Part shown: piece after piece, positions 47,636-56,106 of the stretch
How the letters are laid out: the number at the start of each line of letters is the position of its first letter
How positions within the stretch are numbered: position 1 is the first letter of the stretch
Assembly: GCA_003220435.1 (NCBI GenBank)
Contig: QHSL01000072.1
Span: 1 to 64,000 of the forward strand
Direction: 5' to 3'
From: Candidatus Rokuibacteriota bacterium
GTDB lineage: Bacteria; Methylomirabilota; Methylomirabilia; Rokubacteriales; CSP1-6
Length of the DNA: 64,000 nucleotides
Translations under genes and position numbers: made by a program
Notes under the pieces: model-generated
Told to the model about the DNA's origin: nothing
The model's input: only the letters and a program-made list of their open reading frames with translations
Database searches by the model: none

Positions 47636-47837
47636 AAGAGGCGCACCAGCGCCCGCCTGGACGAGCACCGAGGGGCTGGGCTATTCGATCACCTGATCGT
47701 GGATCCCCTCGCGAACCTCGGCAATGTGCGCCAAGTGTTCGAGGCTGGGTCAGCCGAGGAGCGCAAGGCGGTCGTCCAGACGTACCGCCGGGCCATCCGC
47801 CGGTGGTACCGGTTGCCGCGTGATGTGTCTGTTGAGT
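47636..47837 (+). pseudogene. C-terminal remnant of a site-specific recombinase, copy B, abutting tRNA-CAU
   Basis: The open frame reads RLDEHRGAGLFDHLI, NLGNVRQVFEAGSAEERKAV and RRAIRRWYRLPRDVSVEL, then runs into the 3' end of the tRNA gene (VAVGGIEPPTRGL is antisense tRNA). No catalytic domain. The tail-on-tRNA arrangement is typical of an integrase whose attachment site overlaps its own gene end. Confidence 0.5.
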
Positions 47838-47839
47838 TG
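47822..47839 (+). repeat. 18-bp direct repeat, right copy, overlapping the tRNA 3' CCA
   Basis: GATGTGTCTGTTGAGTTG, same as 45103-45120. The last two bases fall within the complement of the encoded CCA of the tRNA. Identity with the left copy ends exactly there. Confidence 0.6.
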
Positions 47840-47912
47840 GTGGCGGTGGGAGGAATTGAACCTCCGACACGGGGCTTATGAGACCCCTGCTCTGCCGCTG
47901 AGCTACACCGCC
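47838..47912 (-). tRNA. tRNA with CAU anticodon (tRNA-Met, elongator type)
   Basis: 75 nt including an encoded CCA. Acceptor arms GGCGGTG/CACCGCC pair fully, the D arm is AGCTCAGCGGCAGAGCA, the anticodon arm GGGGT-CTCATAA-GCCCC places CAT at 34-36, and the T arm GGAGG-TTCAATT-CCTCC pairs fully. Discriminator A. CAU could also be tRNA-Ile2 (lysidine), for which tilS is present in this window; Met is preferred on overall form. Confidence 0.9.
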
Positions 47913-48021
47913 GATCCGGAGAGAGGACGTAGCCGCAGCGCGCAATTCTACCGCGGCCCCCCCCTCTCATGCGAGGAAACATCGCCCGCCGGAGGCGCCG
48001 ACGATCACGTAGCATTCGACC

Positions 48022-48720
48022 ATGATTCGGGCCCTCACCTTCGACACGTACGGCACCGTGGTGGACTGGCGGACGAGTGTTCTCGACGAGCTCCGGGCGC
48101 TGGCGGACCGAAAGTCGCTCACGCTCGACTGCGTCGCGTTTCTCGACGAGTGGAAGGCCGCGTATCGTCCGGGCATGGACAGAGTGAACCGCGGCGAGAG
48201 CCGGTGGACGACCGTCGACGCGATGTATCGCACGCGGCTCGAGGAGCTTCTCGCGAAGTACGGCGTCACGCTGGCGACGGATGAGATCGACGCGCTCACC
48301 CGCGTCTGGTGGCGGTTGCGTCCCTGGCCCGACGCCCTCGCCGGTTTGCGCCGGCTCAAGCAGCGCTACATCCTGTCACCCCTCTCCAACGCGAGCTTCA
48401 TCGGCATGGTCGAGCTCGCCCGGTCGGCGGGTCTGCCGTGGGACTGCGTCATCACGGCGGAAAATGCGCGCTGCTACAATCCCCGGCCGGAGGTCTATCA
48501 AACGGCGATCGCGCTCCTCGGCCTGGCGCCGGCCGAGATCATGATGGTCGCCGCGCACAACTACGACCTTGCCGCCGCGCGCGCCGAGGGCATGATGACG
48601 GCCTTCGTCCCGCGCGCGCTCGAGTACGGCCTCGGACAGACGACCGACCTCGCGCCGACACAAGCGTGGGACGTCGTCGCCGCAGACTTCGGGGAGCTTG
48701 CCGTCCGCCTCGGGTGCTAG
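48022..48720 (+). CDS. HAD-family hydrolase, L-2-haloacid dehalogenase type II-like
   Basis: 232 aa. Motif I FDTYGTVVDW with nucleophile Asp8, motif II LSNAS, motif IV MMVAAHNYDLAAARAEGM. The usual motif III Lys (YKPxPxVY) is Asn here (CYNPRPEVYQ), so dehalogenase activity may be lost or altered. The length fits type II haloacid dehalogenases. It stands alone between the tRNA and the Asp-rich protein gene. Confidence 0.85.
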   Translation: MIRALTFDTYGTVVDWRTSVLDELRALADRKSLTLDCVAFLDEWKAAYRPGMDRVNRGESRWTTVDAMYRTRLEELLAKYGVTLATDEIDALTRVWWRLRPWPDALAGLRRLKQRYILSPLSNASFIGMVELARSAGLPWDCVITAENARCYNPRPEVYQTAIALLGLAPAEIMMVAAHNYDLAAARAEGMMTAFVPRALEYGLGQTTDLAPTQAWDVVAADFGELAVRLGC

Positions 48721-48725
48721 TCGCG

Positions 48726-48751
48726 TTGACACGGAGGATGTTTGTTATAAT
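48726..48751 (+). promoter_or_regulatory. Possible promoter of the Asp-rich protein gene
   Basis: TTGACA (48726-48731) and a perfect TATAAT (48746-48751). The 14-nt spacing is short; a shifted -35 (GCGTTG) would give 17. GAAGGAG follows just before the ATG at 48786. Confidence 0.45.
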
Positions 48752-48785
48752 CCGCCCGGATATCTCACCCGAAGGAGCTTTCAAA

Positions 48786-49031
48786 ATGCAGTTTCGGACG
48801 CACCCGTGGCACGACGACGCCGAATTGCGCCGCAATGACGTCGACGACGACGAAGACGCGGACGACGACGAAGACCTGGACGACGATGACGAGTTCGACG
48901 ACGACGATGACGACTTCGACGACGACGACCTCGACGACGAGCCCGACGACGATCTCGACAATCTCGACGACGACGACCTCGACGACGACGATGAAGATGG
49001 CGAAGCCGAGGAGGACGACCAGAACGGGTAG
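48786..49031 (+). CDS. Extremely Asp-rich 81-aa protein
   Basis: ATG 48786 with GAAGGAG upstream. After a short start (MQFRTHPWH) the protein is almost entirely acidic: 42 Asp and 9 Glu of 81 residues, in runs such as DDDDDDFDDDD, encoded mostly by GAC repeats. Predicted disordered, pI near 3. It could bind cations, Ca/Mg or basic proteins. Having its own promoter-like sequence and ribosome site argues it is real and not only a trinucleotide expansion. Confidence 0.7.
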   Translation: MQFRTHPWHDDAELRRNDVDDDEDADDDEDLDDDDEFDDDDDDFDDDDLDDEPDDDLDNLDDDDLDDDDEDGEAEEDDQNG

Positions 49032-49058
49032 CGCACCACTCGACTAGGAGGCGGCGCA

Positions 49059-49784
49059 ATGACTGACGGTTGGTTGTTCCTGCTACGCTGGTTCCACTTT
49101 CTCGCCGGCATCACATGGATCGGCATGCTGTACTACTTCAACTTCGTGCAGGTCCCGTTCTTCGCGGGCGCCGATGCCCCGGTACGGACCGGCATGATCA
49201 CCGGTGGGCTCGTCAGTCGCGCGCTCTGGTGGTTCCGGTGGGGTGCCATGCTCACCTTCATCACGGGCTGGCTCTACCTGCTGCACCGGATCGGTCAGCT
49301 CGGCGGCGTCCAGTCGTTCTTCAACACGCCCTACGGCTGGGCGATCTTCATCGGCGGCATCATCGGCACCCTGATGTGGTTCAACGTGTGGTTCGTCATC
49401 TGGCCGGCCCAGCAGGTCGTGATGGCCTCGGCGACCCGCGTGAAGGAGGGCGGCCAGGCGATTCCCGACGCGGCCGCGCGCGGCGCGCGGGGCGGCGTCA
49501 CCTCTCGCACCAACACCTTGCTCTCGATCCCGATGCTCTTCTTCATGGGCGCCGCCAGCCACTGGGCGTTCTTCGCGCCGACCGCGCGGGGGGCGAAGAT
49601 CACGATGCTCGTCGTCTTCGTGATCATCCTCGCCATCGTCGAGGGCAACGCGGTGCTCGGCCCGGCGACTCCCGACAAGGCGAGCGCGGGCAAGAAGCTG
49701 CTCAGCACCGTGAATGGGACGCTCTGGGCCGGGTTCGTGCTCACCGCGATCTTCGCGATCGCGCTCAAGCTCATTTTCTCCTGA
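49059..49784 (+). CDS. PuuD-like urate hydroxylase family membrane protein (membrane part only)
   Basis: 241 aa from ATG 49059 after AGGAGG. About seven membrane helices with the family signature LLRWFHFLAGITWIGMLYYFNFVQVPFF and SHWAFF. PuuD proteins usually add a C-terminal cytochrome c domain; this one stops after the membrane part. A small cytochrome c lipoprotein is encoded next to it on the opposite strand. Urate oxidation is a family-based guess. Confidence 0.78.
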   Translation: MTDGWLFLLRWFHFLAGITWIGMLYYFNFVQVPFFAGADAPVRTGMITGGLVSRALWWFRWGAMLTFITGWLYLLHRIGQLGGVQSFFNTPYGWAIFIGGIIGTLMWFNVWFVIWPAQQVVMASATRVKEGGQAIPDAAARGARGGVTSRTNTLLSIPMLFFMGAASHWAFFAPTARGAKITMLVVFVIILAIVEGNAVLGPATPDKASAGKKLLSTVNGTLWAGFVLTAIFAIALKLIFS

Positions 49785-49807
49785 TCTGATCGGACGGACG
49801 ATGCGGT

Positions 49808-49841
49808 CGACGGCCCGGCCGGACGAAGCGCCGGGCCGTCG
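49808..49841. terminator. Bidirectional hairpin terminator between convergent genes
   Basis: A perfect 11-bp stem (CGACGGCCCGG / CCGGGCCGTCG) with a 12-nt loop, centred in the 61-nt gap between the PuuD-like and cytochrome c genes. No T tract on either side, so termination strength is uncertain. Confidence 0.5.
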
Positions 49842-49845
49842 TGCG

Positions 49846-50160
49846 TCAGCGCAGGTAGTCGGCCAGCGCGGCGATGTCCGGTGCGACCGCCGGCAGCGGG
49901 GCCATCACCTTCGTCGGCCGCTTCGGCGTGTAGCCGGGCGGGTAGTCTCCGCGCAAGATCTTCGCCTCTAGCAATTCGCGCGACGACCCCTTGACCGGCG
50001 GGCCCACCGAACCTGCCTGACGAGGATCCATGTTGTGACACGCCGTGCACTGGGCGAGATAGACTTGCCTGCCGCGCTCGGCGCTCGGCGAGAGCCCGCT
50101 CTCCGAGCAGCCGCCCACCGTCAGGACGAGTGCAGCCAGCAGCGGCAGCGCGGGCTTCAC
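49846..50160 (-). CDS. Monoheme cytochrome c lipoprotein
   Basis: 104 aa from GTG 50160, overlapping the DUF3501 stop (GTGA). Lipobox LVLTVGGC, so membrane anchored through a lipid. Heme motif CTACH with upstream AERGRQVYLAQ and a C-terminal DIAALADYLR helix; the likely axial Met is in TKVMAPLPAV. Last gene of the minus-strand Fe-S / DUF3501 run. Confidence 0.87.
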   Translation of the reverse strand: MKPALPLLAALVLTVGGCSESGLSPSAERGRQVYLAQCTACHNMDPRQAGSVGPPVKGSSRELLEAKILRGDYPPGYTPKRPTKVMAPLPAVAPDIAALADYLR

Positions 50161-50738
50161 GCGAGGTCCTCCAGCAGGCTCTTCTTCGTGTCGTCCGACA
50201 GCACCGTGCGCGCGTGCTCGTTCGGGTGCTCGACCACCACCGCGACCTCGGCCGAGAGGAAGATGCGCCACGCCCGCGGCGGCAACGCGAAGCGGACACA
50301 GTGGACGGCGCTGAGCTTGCCGCGCTCTTCGTCGGAGTGGCCCGACTCGAAGTGGCCCGCGATCACGTGGGGGCCGACGGTCAGCTTCACGTACTCGCGC
50401 GTGTCGATCCCCAGCAGCGTGTCGAGCACGGGCTTGATCTCCGCGGGCTCGGCGATCTCGATCATCATCGTCGCCGACAGCTCGCCGGACCGTGGCAGGA
50501 GGCCGTTGTAGACCTCGACCTCCTCGGCGATCTTCGAGTCGTCCACGATGCGCTCGGCGCGGACCATCTCCTGGATCTGGAACCACACCGTCGCCCGGTT
50601 CTCGAAGACGAAGGAGAGGTAGCGCCCGACCGCCACGCGGCGGGACTTCTTCAGTTCGATGAGCTCGCGGCGACGCGCGTCGCGCACCCGTTCGTACTCG
50701 ACGAGATTCAGGATCTCCGAGGTTGCCAGGTGGTTCAC
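50157..50738 (-). CDS. DUF3501 family protein
   Basis: 193 aa. LVEYERVRDARRRELIELKKSRRVAVGRYLSFVFENR and the following GLLPRSGELSATMMIEI segment match DUF3501. In many bacteria this family is encoded with a heterodisulfide-reductase-like Fe-S protein and rubrerythrin, and the same trio is present here. No catalytic residues known. 4 nt after the Fe-S protein stop. Confidence 0.85.
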   Translation of the reverse strand: MNHLATSEILNLVEYERVRDARRRELIELKKSRRVAVGRYLSFVFENRATVWFQIQEMVRAERIVDDSKIAEEVEVYNGLLPRSGELSATMMIEIAEPAEIKPVLDTLLGIDTREYVKLTVGPHVIAGHFESGHSDEERGKLSAVHCVRFALPPRAWRIFLSAEVAVVVEHPNEHARTVLSDDTKKSLLEDLA

Positions 50739-50742
50739 CGCG

Positions 50743-52050
50743 TCACTCCTCGAGGCCGTAGGCGGCGGCGAGGACCTCGATCGGATGCTTCGCCTTCCGA
50801 CCCGTCCCCTGCTCGATCTGGAGCGCGGCCAACGGGCAGTCGGTCGTCACCGTCGGCGCGTCGGCTGCGACGACGGCGTCGAAGAGGGGCTCCGCCACCT
50901 TGAGCGAGAGCTCGTAGTATTCCTTCTTGAAGCCCCACGTGCCGTCCACGGCGGAGCACTTCTCCACCACGTCGACGGCGGCGCCGGGCACGGTCCGCAG
51001 CACGTCCGCCGACTTGTGGCCGAGGTTCTGGGCCCGCAAGTGACAGGGCACGTGGTACGTCACGTGGCCAACGGGCCGCGTGAAGCTCGTGTCGAGCGCC
51101 CCGGCCGCCTGCAGCTGGCCGAGATACTCAAAGATGTCCCGGGTGTTCGCCGCGACGAGCTTGGCGTCGTCGGAGCCGTCGAGCCAGGGATATTCCCGCT
51201 TCAGCATGTAGCTGCAGGTCGGGCCGGGCACGACGATCTCGCATCCCTCACGGACGGCGGCGGCGAGGCTCGTCACGTTCTGCCTGATGAGGGCCTTCGC
51301 CTCGTCGACGGCGCCGCCGTCGAGGTACGGCATGCCGCAGCAGCGCTGCGCCGGCAGGCTTACGTCCACTCGGTTCCGCTCCAGCACCCGCACCGCGGCA
51401 CGCCCCGTCGACGGCGCGTAGTACTCGACGCTGCACGTCACGAACAGCGCGACTTTCCGAGCGGCGGGCTCCCGGGCCGTCGCCGCGCCCGCCGCGCTTG
51501 CGCGACGTGGAGTCATCCCCCGCGCATGTCGCCTGAACCAAGCCGAGAACGTCTGCCGGTGGAACTTGGGCATGTTCCGCCGCTTGTGGATGCCCACCAC
51601 CGCCTGCATGAAGGCGCGGTGCACGGAGCGCTCGTTCATCCAGTTCGACAGCGGCGCGCCGAGGCTCCCGAGTCGGCCGACGAGGTCGGCGTTGCCAAGG
51701 AGCCTATCTTGAAGACTCACGCCGTTCCGGCGGGCCCCGGCCGCGCGGGCTCGCAACATGAGCCGCGGGAAGTCGACTTCCCAGCGGTGCGGCGGCGTGT
51801 ACGGACAGTGGTTGAAGCAGAGCTTGCACTGGTAGCAGAGATCGACGACTTCCTTGACGTCCGACGCGGGAAGCTTGTCCACATCGCCGTCCACCGCGTC
51901 CCCGTCGATCCGGTCGAGCAGCACCTTGAACGACGGGCAGAGCGGCAGGCACCGCCGGCAGCCGCCGCAGATGTCATAGACGCGCCGCAGCTCGCGGTCG
52001 ACCGCCCCGAGATCCCAGAACTCCGCCTTCCGAAGATCTAGACTCGCCAT
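50743..52050 (-). CDS. Heterodisulfide-reductase-related Fe-S oxidoreductase (GlpC/HdrD-like)
   Basis: 435 aa. Two 4Fe-4S motifs in the N-terminal part: CGGCRRCLPLCP and CYQCKLCFNHCP. Two CCG-type Cys-rich domains follow (QRCCGMPY; PCHLRAQ with KCSAVDGTWG). Such proteins pass electrons between a membrane or flavin donor and a soluble partner. Context with rubrerythrin, DUF3501 and a PerR-like regulator suggests peroxide reduction. Confidence 0.87.
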   Translation of the reverse strand: MASLDLRKAEFWDLGAVDRELRRVYDICGGCRRCLPLCPSFKVLLDRIDGDAVDGDVDKLPASDVKEVVDLCYQCKLCFNHCPYTPPHRWEVDFPRLMLRARAAGARRNGVSLQDRLLGNADLVGRLGSLGAPLSNWMNERSVHRAFMQAVVGIHKRRNMPKFHRQTFSAWFRRHARGMTPRRASAAGAATAREPAARKVALFVTCSVEYYAPSTGRAAVRVLERNRVDVSLPAQRCCGMPYLDGGAVDEAKALIRQNVTSLAAAVREGCEIVVPGPTCSYMLKREYPWLDGSDDAKLVAANTRDIFEYLGQLQAAGALDTSFTRPVGHVTYHVPCHLRAQNLGHKSADVLRTVPGAAVDVVEKCSAVDGTWGFKKEYYELSLKVAEPLFDAVVAADAPTVTTDCPLAALQIEQGTGRKAKHPIEVLAAAYGLEE

Positions 52051-52080
52051 GATTGAGACTGGCGCGGCTAGCTACCGCAC

Positions 52081-52244
52081 GGGCTCGCGGCGAAGGGCCG
52101 ACGGGGGAGGGGCCGACCGGACCCGTTCCCTCCGAGTGGCGGCGGACGCCGCGCACCCGGATGGAGCCCAGTCGCCGCCGGGCAGCGCACGTGTGCCGCG
52201 TGGTCCGGTCGGCCCCTCCCCCGTCGGTCCTTCGTCGCGAGCCC
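52081..52244. repeat. Long inverted-repeat element, IR1
   Basis: Two 43-nt arms (52081-52123 and 52202-52244) are complementary except for two G/T positions, which are wobble pairs in plus-strand RNA. The 78-nt centre, read on the minus strand, shares CTGGGCTCCATCCGGG and other blocks with the centre of IR2 at 63116-63199, although the arms are unrelated. It fills the gap between the Fe-S protein and rubrerythrin genes. Confidence 0.75.
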
Positions 52245-52252
52245 GTCGTCAG

Positions 52253-52702
52253 CTAGATCGCTTCAGCTGGATCTTTCCCGGCAATCTGCTGCAGTCCCTT
52301 GTTGAACCGCCCGGCGTGCGACTTCTCGGCCTTGGCCAGCGTCTCGAACCATTCCGCCAACTCGTCGAAGCTCTCGCCGCGCGCGGTCTTGGCCATGCCC
52401 GGGTACATCTGGGTGTACTCGTACGTCTCGCCGGCGACGGCCGCCTTGAGATTCGTCTCGGTCTTTCCGATCGGCTCACCGGTCGCCGGGTCGCCGACTT
52501 CCTTCAGGAAGTCGAGGTGCCCGAAGGCGTGTCCGGTCTCGGCGTCGGCGGTGTCCTTGAAGAGGCCCGCGATGTCCGGGAACCCTTCGATGTCCGCGAC
52601 GCGCGCGAAGTACAGGTACCGCCGGTTCGCCTGCGACTCGCCGGCGAACGCTTCCTTGAGATTCTCGAAGCTCTTGGTGCCCTTGAGGCTCTTCCCTGCC
52701 AC
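52253..52702 (-). CDS. Rubrerythrin (di-iron, without rubredoxin domain)
   Basis: 149 aa. Ferritin-like peroxide reductase. Di-iron ligands visible in [42 protein letters not shown] and [14 protein letters not shown]. The C-terminal rubredoxin domain of classical rubrerythrins is absent, so electrons must come from a partner, plausibly the downstream Fe-S protein. It follows the PerR-like gene by 10 nt. Confidence 0.9.
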   Translation of the reverse strand: MAGKSLKGTKSFENLKEAFAGESQANRRYLYFARVADIEGFPDIAGLFKDTADAETGHAFGHLDFLKEVGDPATGEPIGKTETNLKAAVAGETYEYTQMYPGMAKTARGESFDELAEWFETLAKAEKSHAGRFNKGLQQIAGKDPAEAI

Positions 52703-52712
52703 GACTCCTCCT

Positions 52713-53147
52713 TTATCCTGTCACGGATGATCGACCGCGGCGCCGGCACGCGCCGCAGCGGCCGTAGTACTCGGTCCGGTGGTCCAGGACCTCGAAGCCC
52801 GTGCGCGCCGCGATTCGGCGCCGGCCGCCTCGCTCGGCGCGCGCCGGCACGTCGTAGATCCGGCCGCACACGAGGCACGTGAAGTGATCGTGCGGGCCGG
52901 TGTTACCGTCGAAGCGCAGCCCGCCCGCATGGGCGCGCTCGGCCAGGCACCCCTCGGCGGCGAGCATCCTCAGATTTCGATAGACGGTCGCGAGGCTCAC
53001 GCGCGGAAGCCGGCGACGCACGCGCCGGTAGACCACTGCGGCAGTCGGGTGCGTGTCGGCCGCGCGGACCACGTCGAGGATGAGTCGCCGGGGACGCGTG
53101 AGCCGCCGTCCGCGCGCGCGTAGCGCGTCGAGATTGTCGGGAATCAT
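52713..53147 (-). CDS. PerR/Fur-family metalloregulator
   Basis: 144 aa from ATG 53147 (ATG 53162 is an alternative). Winged helix with [23 protein letters not shown]. The regulatory site has Asp in [11 protein letters not shown] and IYD, as in PerR, rather than the Glu typical of Fur. Structural Zn Cys pairs CLVCG and CGACRR. It probably senses peroxide by metal-catalysed oxidation and represses the rubrerythrin genes immediately downstream, and itself. Confidence 0.87.
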   Translation of the reverse strand: MIPDNLDALRARGRRLTRPRRLILDVVRAADTHPTAAVVYRRVRRRLPRVSLATVYRNLRMLAAEGCLAERAHAGGLRFDGNTGPHDHFTCLVCGRIYDVPARAERGGRRRIAARTGFEVLDHRTEYYGRCGACRRRGRSSVTG

Positions 53148-53150
53148 CTT

Positions 53151-53169
53151 GTTAGTAATCATTATCAAT
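53151..53169 (-). promoter_or_regulatory. Fur/PerR-box operator
   Basis: ATTGATAATGATTACTAAC on the minus strand closely matches the GATAATGATAATCATTATC-type box. It overlaps the alternative start and lies 3 nt before ATG 53147, so bound regulator would block its own expression and that of rubrerythrin. It is strikingly AT-rich against the surroundings. Confidence 0.7.
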
Positions 53170-53279
53170 TTGCTACTAGCGGCAGCGTACAGGCGGCTCG
53201 GCGCGCTGTCAAGCGTCCGAAGCGTGTGGCGCGCTGCGCCGTCTTCCAGTAGACTACCCGCCTCAGGAGGACTGTTCGA

Positions 53280-56066
53280 ATGCCCCAGCCCCTCGGGCTG
53301 CGCATCCAGGGAGCACGGCAGAACAACCTCAAGAACATCTCGCTGGAGATCCCCCACGACCGTCTCACCGTCGTGACCGGCGTGTCCGGCTCCGGCAAGT
53401 CGTCCCTCGCCTTCGACACGCTCTTCGCCGAGGGCCAGTGGCGCTACGTCGAATCACTGTCGACCTACGCTCGAATGTTTCTCGACCGGGTGGACCGTCC
53501 CGACGTGGACAAGATCGAGCAGATCCGCCCGGCGGTCGCCCTCGAGCAGAAGAATCCGGTGCGGACCGCGCGGTCCACCGTCGGCACCGCCACCGAGGTG
53601 TACGACTACCTGCGTCTCCTCTACGCCAAGATCGGTCGCGTTCACTGCCCGAGCTGCGGCGCGCCGGCGGTGTCGCACTCGCCCGAGTCGATCGCGAACG
53701 CGCTGCTCGGCGAGCACGCGGGCGCGCGGGCGCTGATCACCTTCCGGCTCGCGGTCCCGGCCGGGCTGCCGCCCGCCGAGCTGTGGGCGACGCTCACGCG
53801 GCGTGGGTTCGCGCGCGTCCGGATCGACGGCGACATCCTCGATCTCGCCGCGCCGGCGCCGCCCGACTTCGGCGACCGTTCGGCGATCGCGGTAGTCCTC
53901 GATCGGGTCGTGCTGGACCCGGCGCAGCGCGCCCGGATCACCGAGTCGGTCGAGTCGGCGCTCCGCGAAGGGGGCGGGCAGCTCGCCGTCGAGATCGTGG
54001 GCGGTCCCACCCGCGTGTTCGCGGAGGAGTTCCGCTGCAGCGGGTGCGGGGCCGCCCTCGAGCGAGCACAGCCGCTGCTGTTCTCGTTCAACCATCCGCT
54101 GGGTGCGTGCCCGGAGTGCAAGGGCTTCGGCAACGTGCTGAAGTACGACGAGGCGCGCGTGGTCCCCGACCGCACGCTGAGCCTCGCCGACGGCGCCGTC
54201 GAGCCGTGGACGCACCCGTCGGGCCGCTGGTACCAGCGCGAGATGATGAAGGCGGCGCGGCGGAAGAAGCTCGACACCGAGACGCCATGGGAGCGGCTTC
54301 CGGAGGCGACGCGCACCTACGTCTACAAGGGTGACGGGAACTTCCCCGGCATCCAGGGGTTCTTCGAGGAAGTCGAGTCGTACCGCTACAAGCTCCACGT
54401 GCGGGTCTTCCTCTCGCGCTACCGCAGCCAATCCATCTGCCCGACGTGCCGCGGCGCACGGCTCAAGCCCGCAGCCCTCGCGGTCCGCGTCGGGGGGCTC
54501 ACGATCGCCGAGTTCACCGCGCTCACCATCGACGCGGCGGCTCGGCTCGTCGGCAGCCTCGGTCTCACCGCGTGGGACGCGGTCGTCGCGCGCGAGATCT
54601 TGCGCCAGCTCACCGCCAAGCTCACGTTCCTGCTGCGCGTCGGGCTCGGCTACCTCACGCTCTCCCGTCAGACGCGGACGCTGTCGGGAGGCGAGGCGCA
54701 GCGCATCAACCTGGCCAACCAGCTCGGCTCGCAGCTGGTGGGTACACTCTACGTGCTGGACGAGCCGTCGATCGGGCTGCACCCGCGCGACACGACCCGA
54801 CTGGCCGACCTCTGCCGCGAGCTGGCGCAGGCCGGCAACACGGTCGTGGTCGTCGAGCACGACCGCGAGTTCATCGCGGCGGCGGACCACATCGTCGAGC
54901 TGGGGCCGGGCTCGGGCGATCGCGGCGGCGAGATCGTCTTCAACGGCTCGCAGGCCGAGTTCCAGAAGGCGACGCACTCGCTGACCGCGCGCTACGTCAC
55001 CGGACGCGAGTCGATCCCGGTGCCCCCGTTCCGGCGCAGCGGCCGCCGCCAGCTTACCCTCGTGGGCGCGCGCGAGCACAACCTCAAGGACGTGACGGTC
55101 CGCGTCCCCCTGCACACGCTCACGGTCGTGTCGGGCGTCTCGGGCTCGGGCAAGTCCACCCTCGTGCACGACACGCTCTATCGGGCCGTCGCGCGCGCCT
55201 TCAAGACCGACTTCGCGCCGCCCGGCGCCTACCACGCGCTGACCGGCACCGAGTACCTGAAGGGCGTCCGCCTCATCGATCAGGAACCGATCGGGCGCAC
55301 CCCCCGCTCCAACCCGATCACCTACGTGAAGGCGTTCGACGAGATCCGCAAGCTCTTCGCGGCGCTCCCGCGGGCGAAGGCGCTCGGCCTCGACTCCGGC
55401 GCGTTCTCCTTCAACGTGCCGGGCGGACGCTGCGAGTCGTGTCAGGGCGACGGCTTCCAGAAGCTCGAGATGTACTTCTTCGAAGATGTGTACGTCGCCT
55501 GCCCCGAGTGCGAGGGGCGGCGCTACCGCACGGACGTCCTCGGCGTGCGGCTTCGCGGCCGGAGCGTGAGCGACGTGCTCCAGATGACGGTCGACGAGGC
55601 GGTCGACTTCTTCGCCGCCCAGACCAGCCTCGCGCGTCGCCTGCGAACCCTGCAAGCCGTCGGCCTCGGCTATCTCCGGCTCGGTCAGGCGGCGACGACG
55701 CTGTCGGGCGGCGAGGCGCAGCGGCTCAAGATCGCCGCCGAGCTGGGCGCGCGGGCGACCAGCGAGATGCTCTACGTCCTGGACGAGCCGACGACGGGGC
55801 TCCATCTCGACGACGTCAAGAAGCTCCTGGGCGTGCTCAACCGCCTGGTCGACGCCGGCAACACCGTCCTGGTCGTCGAGCACCATCTGGACGTGATCAA
55901 GGCCGCGGATCACGTGATCGACCTCGGGCCCGAGGGCGGTGAGGAAGGCGGTGAGATCGTCGCCGAGGGCCCGCCCGAGACGATCGCGCAGACGCCCGGG
56001 TCGTACACCGGCAAGTTCCTCGCGGAGGTCCTTCCGAAGCCCAACGGCAAGCACGGCCACCCCTGA
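53280..56066 (+). CDS. uvrA: Excinuclease ABC subunit A (UvrA)
   Basis: 928 aa. Damage-sensing ATPase of nucleotide excision repair. Two ABC modules: Walker [15 protein letters not shown] (near residue 38) and [14 protein letters not shown] (near 618); signatures [12 protein letters not shown] and [12 protein letters not shown]; Walker [14 protein letters not shown] and [13 protein letters not shown]. Zn modules are CPSCG...CSGCG/CPEC and [20 protein letters not shown]...CPEC. Slightly shorter than E. coli UvrA (940). Divergent from the PerR-like gene. Confidence 0.95.
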   Translation: MPQPLGLRIQGARQNNLKNISLEIPHDRLTVVTGVSGSGKSSLAFDTLFAEGQWRYVESLSTYARMFLDRVDRPDVDKIEQIRPAVALEQKNPVRTARSTVGTATEVYDYLRLLYAKIGRVHCPSCGAPAVSHSPESIANALLGEHAGARALITFRLAVPAGLPPAELWATLTRRGFARVRIDGDILDLAAPAPPDFGDRSAIAVVLDRVVLDPAQRARITESVESALREGGGQLAVEIVGGPTRVFAEEFRCSGCGAALERAQPLLFSFNHPLGACPECKGFGNVLKYDEARVVPDRTLSLADGAVEPWTHPSGRWYQREMMKAARRKKLDTETPWERLPEATRTYVYKGDGNFPGIQGFFEEVESYRYKLHVRVFLSRYRSQSICPTCRGARLKPAALAVRVGGLTIAEFTALTIDAAARLVGSLGLTAWDAVVAREILRQLTAKLTFLLRVGLGYLTLSRQTRTLSGGEAQRINLANQLGSQLVGTLYVLDEPSIGLHPRDTTRLADLCRELAQAGNTVVVVEHDREFIAAADHIVELGPGSGDRGGEIVFNGSQAEFQKATHSLTARYVTGRESIPVPPFRRSGRRQLTLVGAREHNLKDVTVRVPLHTLTVVSGVSGSGKSTLVHDTLYRAVARAFKTDFAPPGAYHALTGTEYLKGVRLIDQEPIGRTPRSNPITYVKAFDEIRKLFAALPRAKALGLDSGAFSFNVPGGRCESCQGDGFQKLEMYFFEDVYVACPECEGRRYRTDVLGVRLRGRSVSDVLQMTVDEAVDFFAAQTSLARRLRTLQAVGLGYLRLGQAATTLSGGEAQRLKIAAELGARATSEMLYVLDEPTTGLHLDDVKKLLGVLNRLVDAGNTVLVVEHHLDVIKAADHVIDLGPEGGEEGGEIVAEGPPETIAQTPGSYTGKFLAEVLPKPNGKHGHP

Positions 56067-56106
56067 CGGCGACCCGCTCCATGGCCTCGGCGACAAAGGA
56101 GATTCG

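Noticed and set aside
48781-49059. Arg-rich ORF opposite the Asp-rich protein
   Set aside because: Pure complement of GAC repeats; the Asp frame has the ribosome site and promoter-like sequence.
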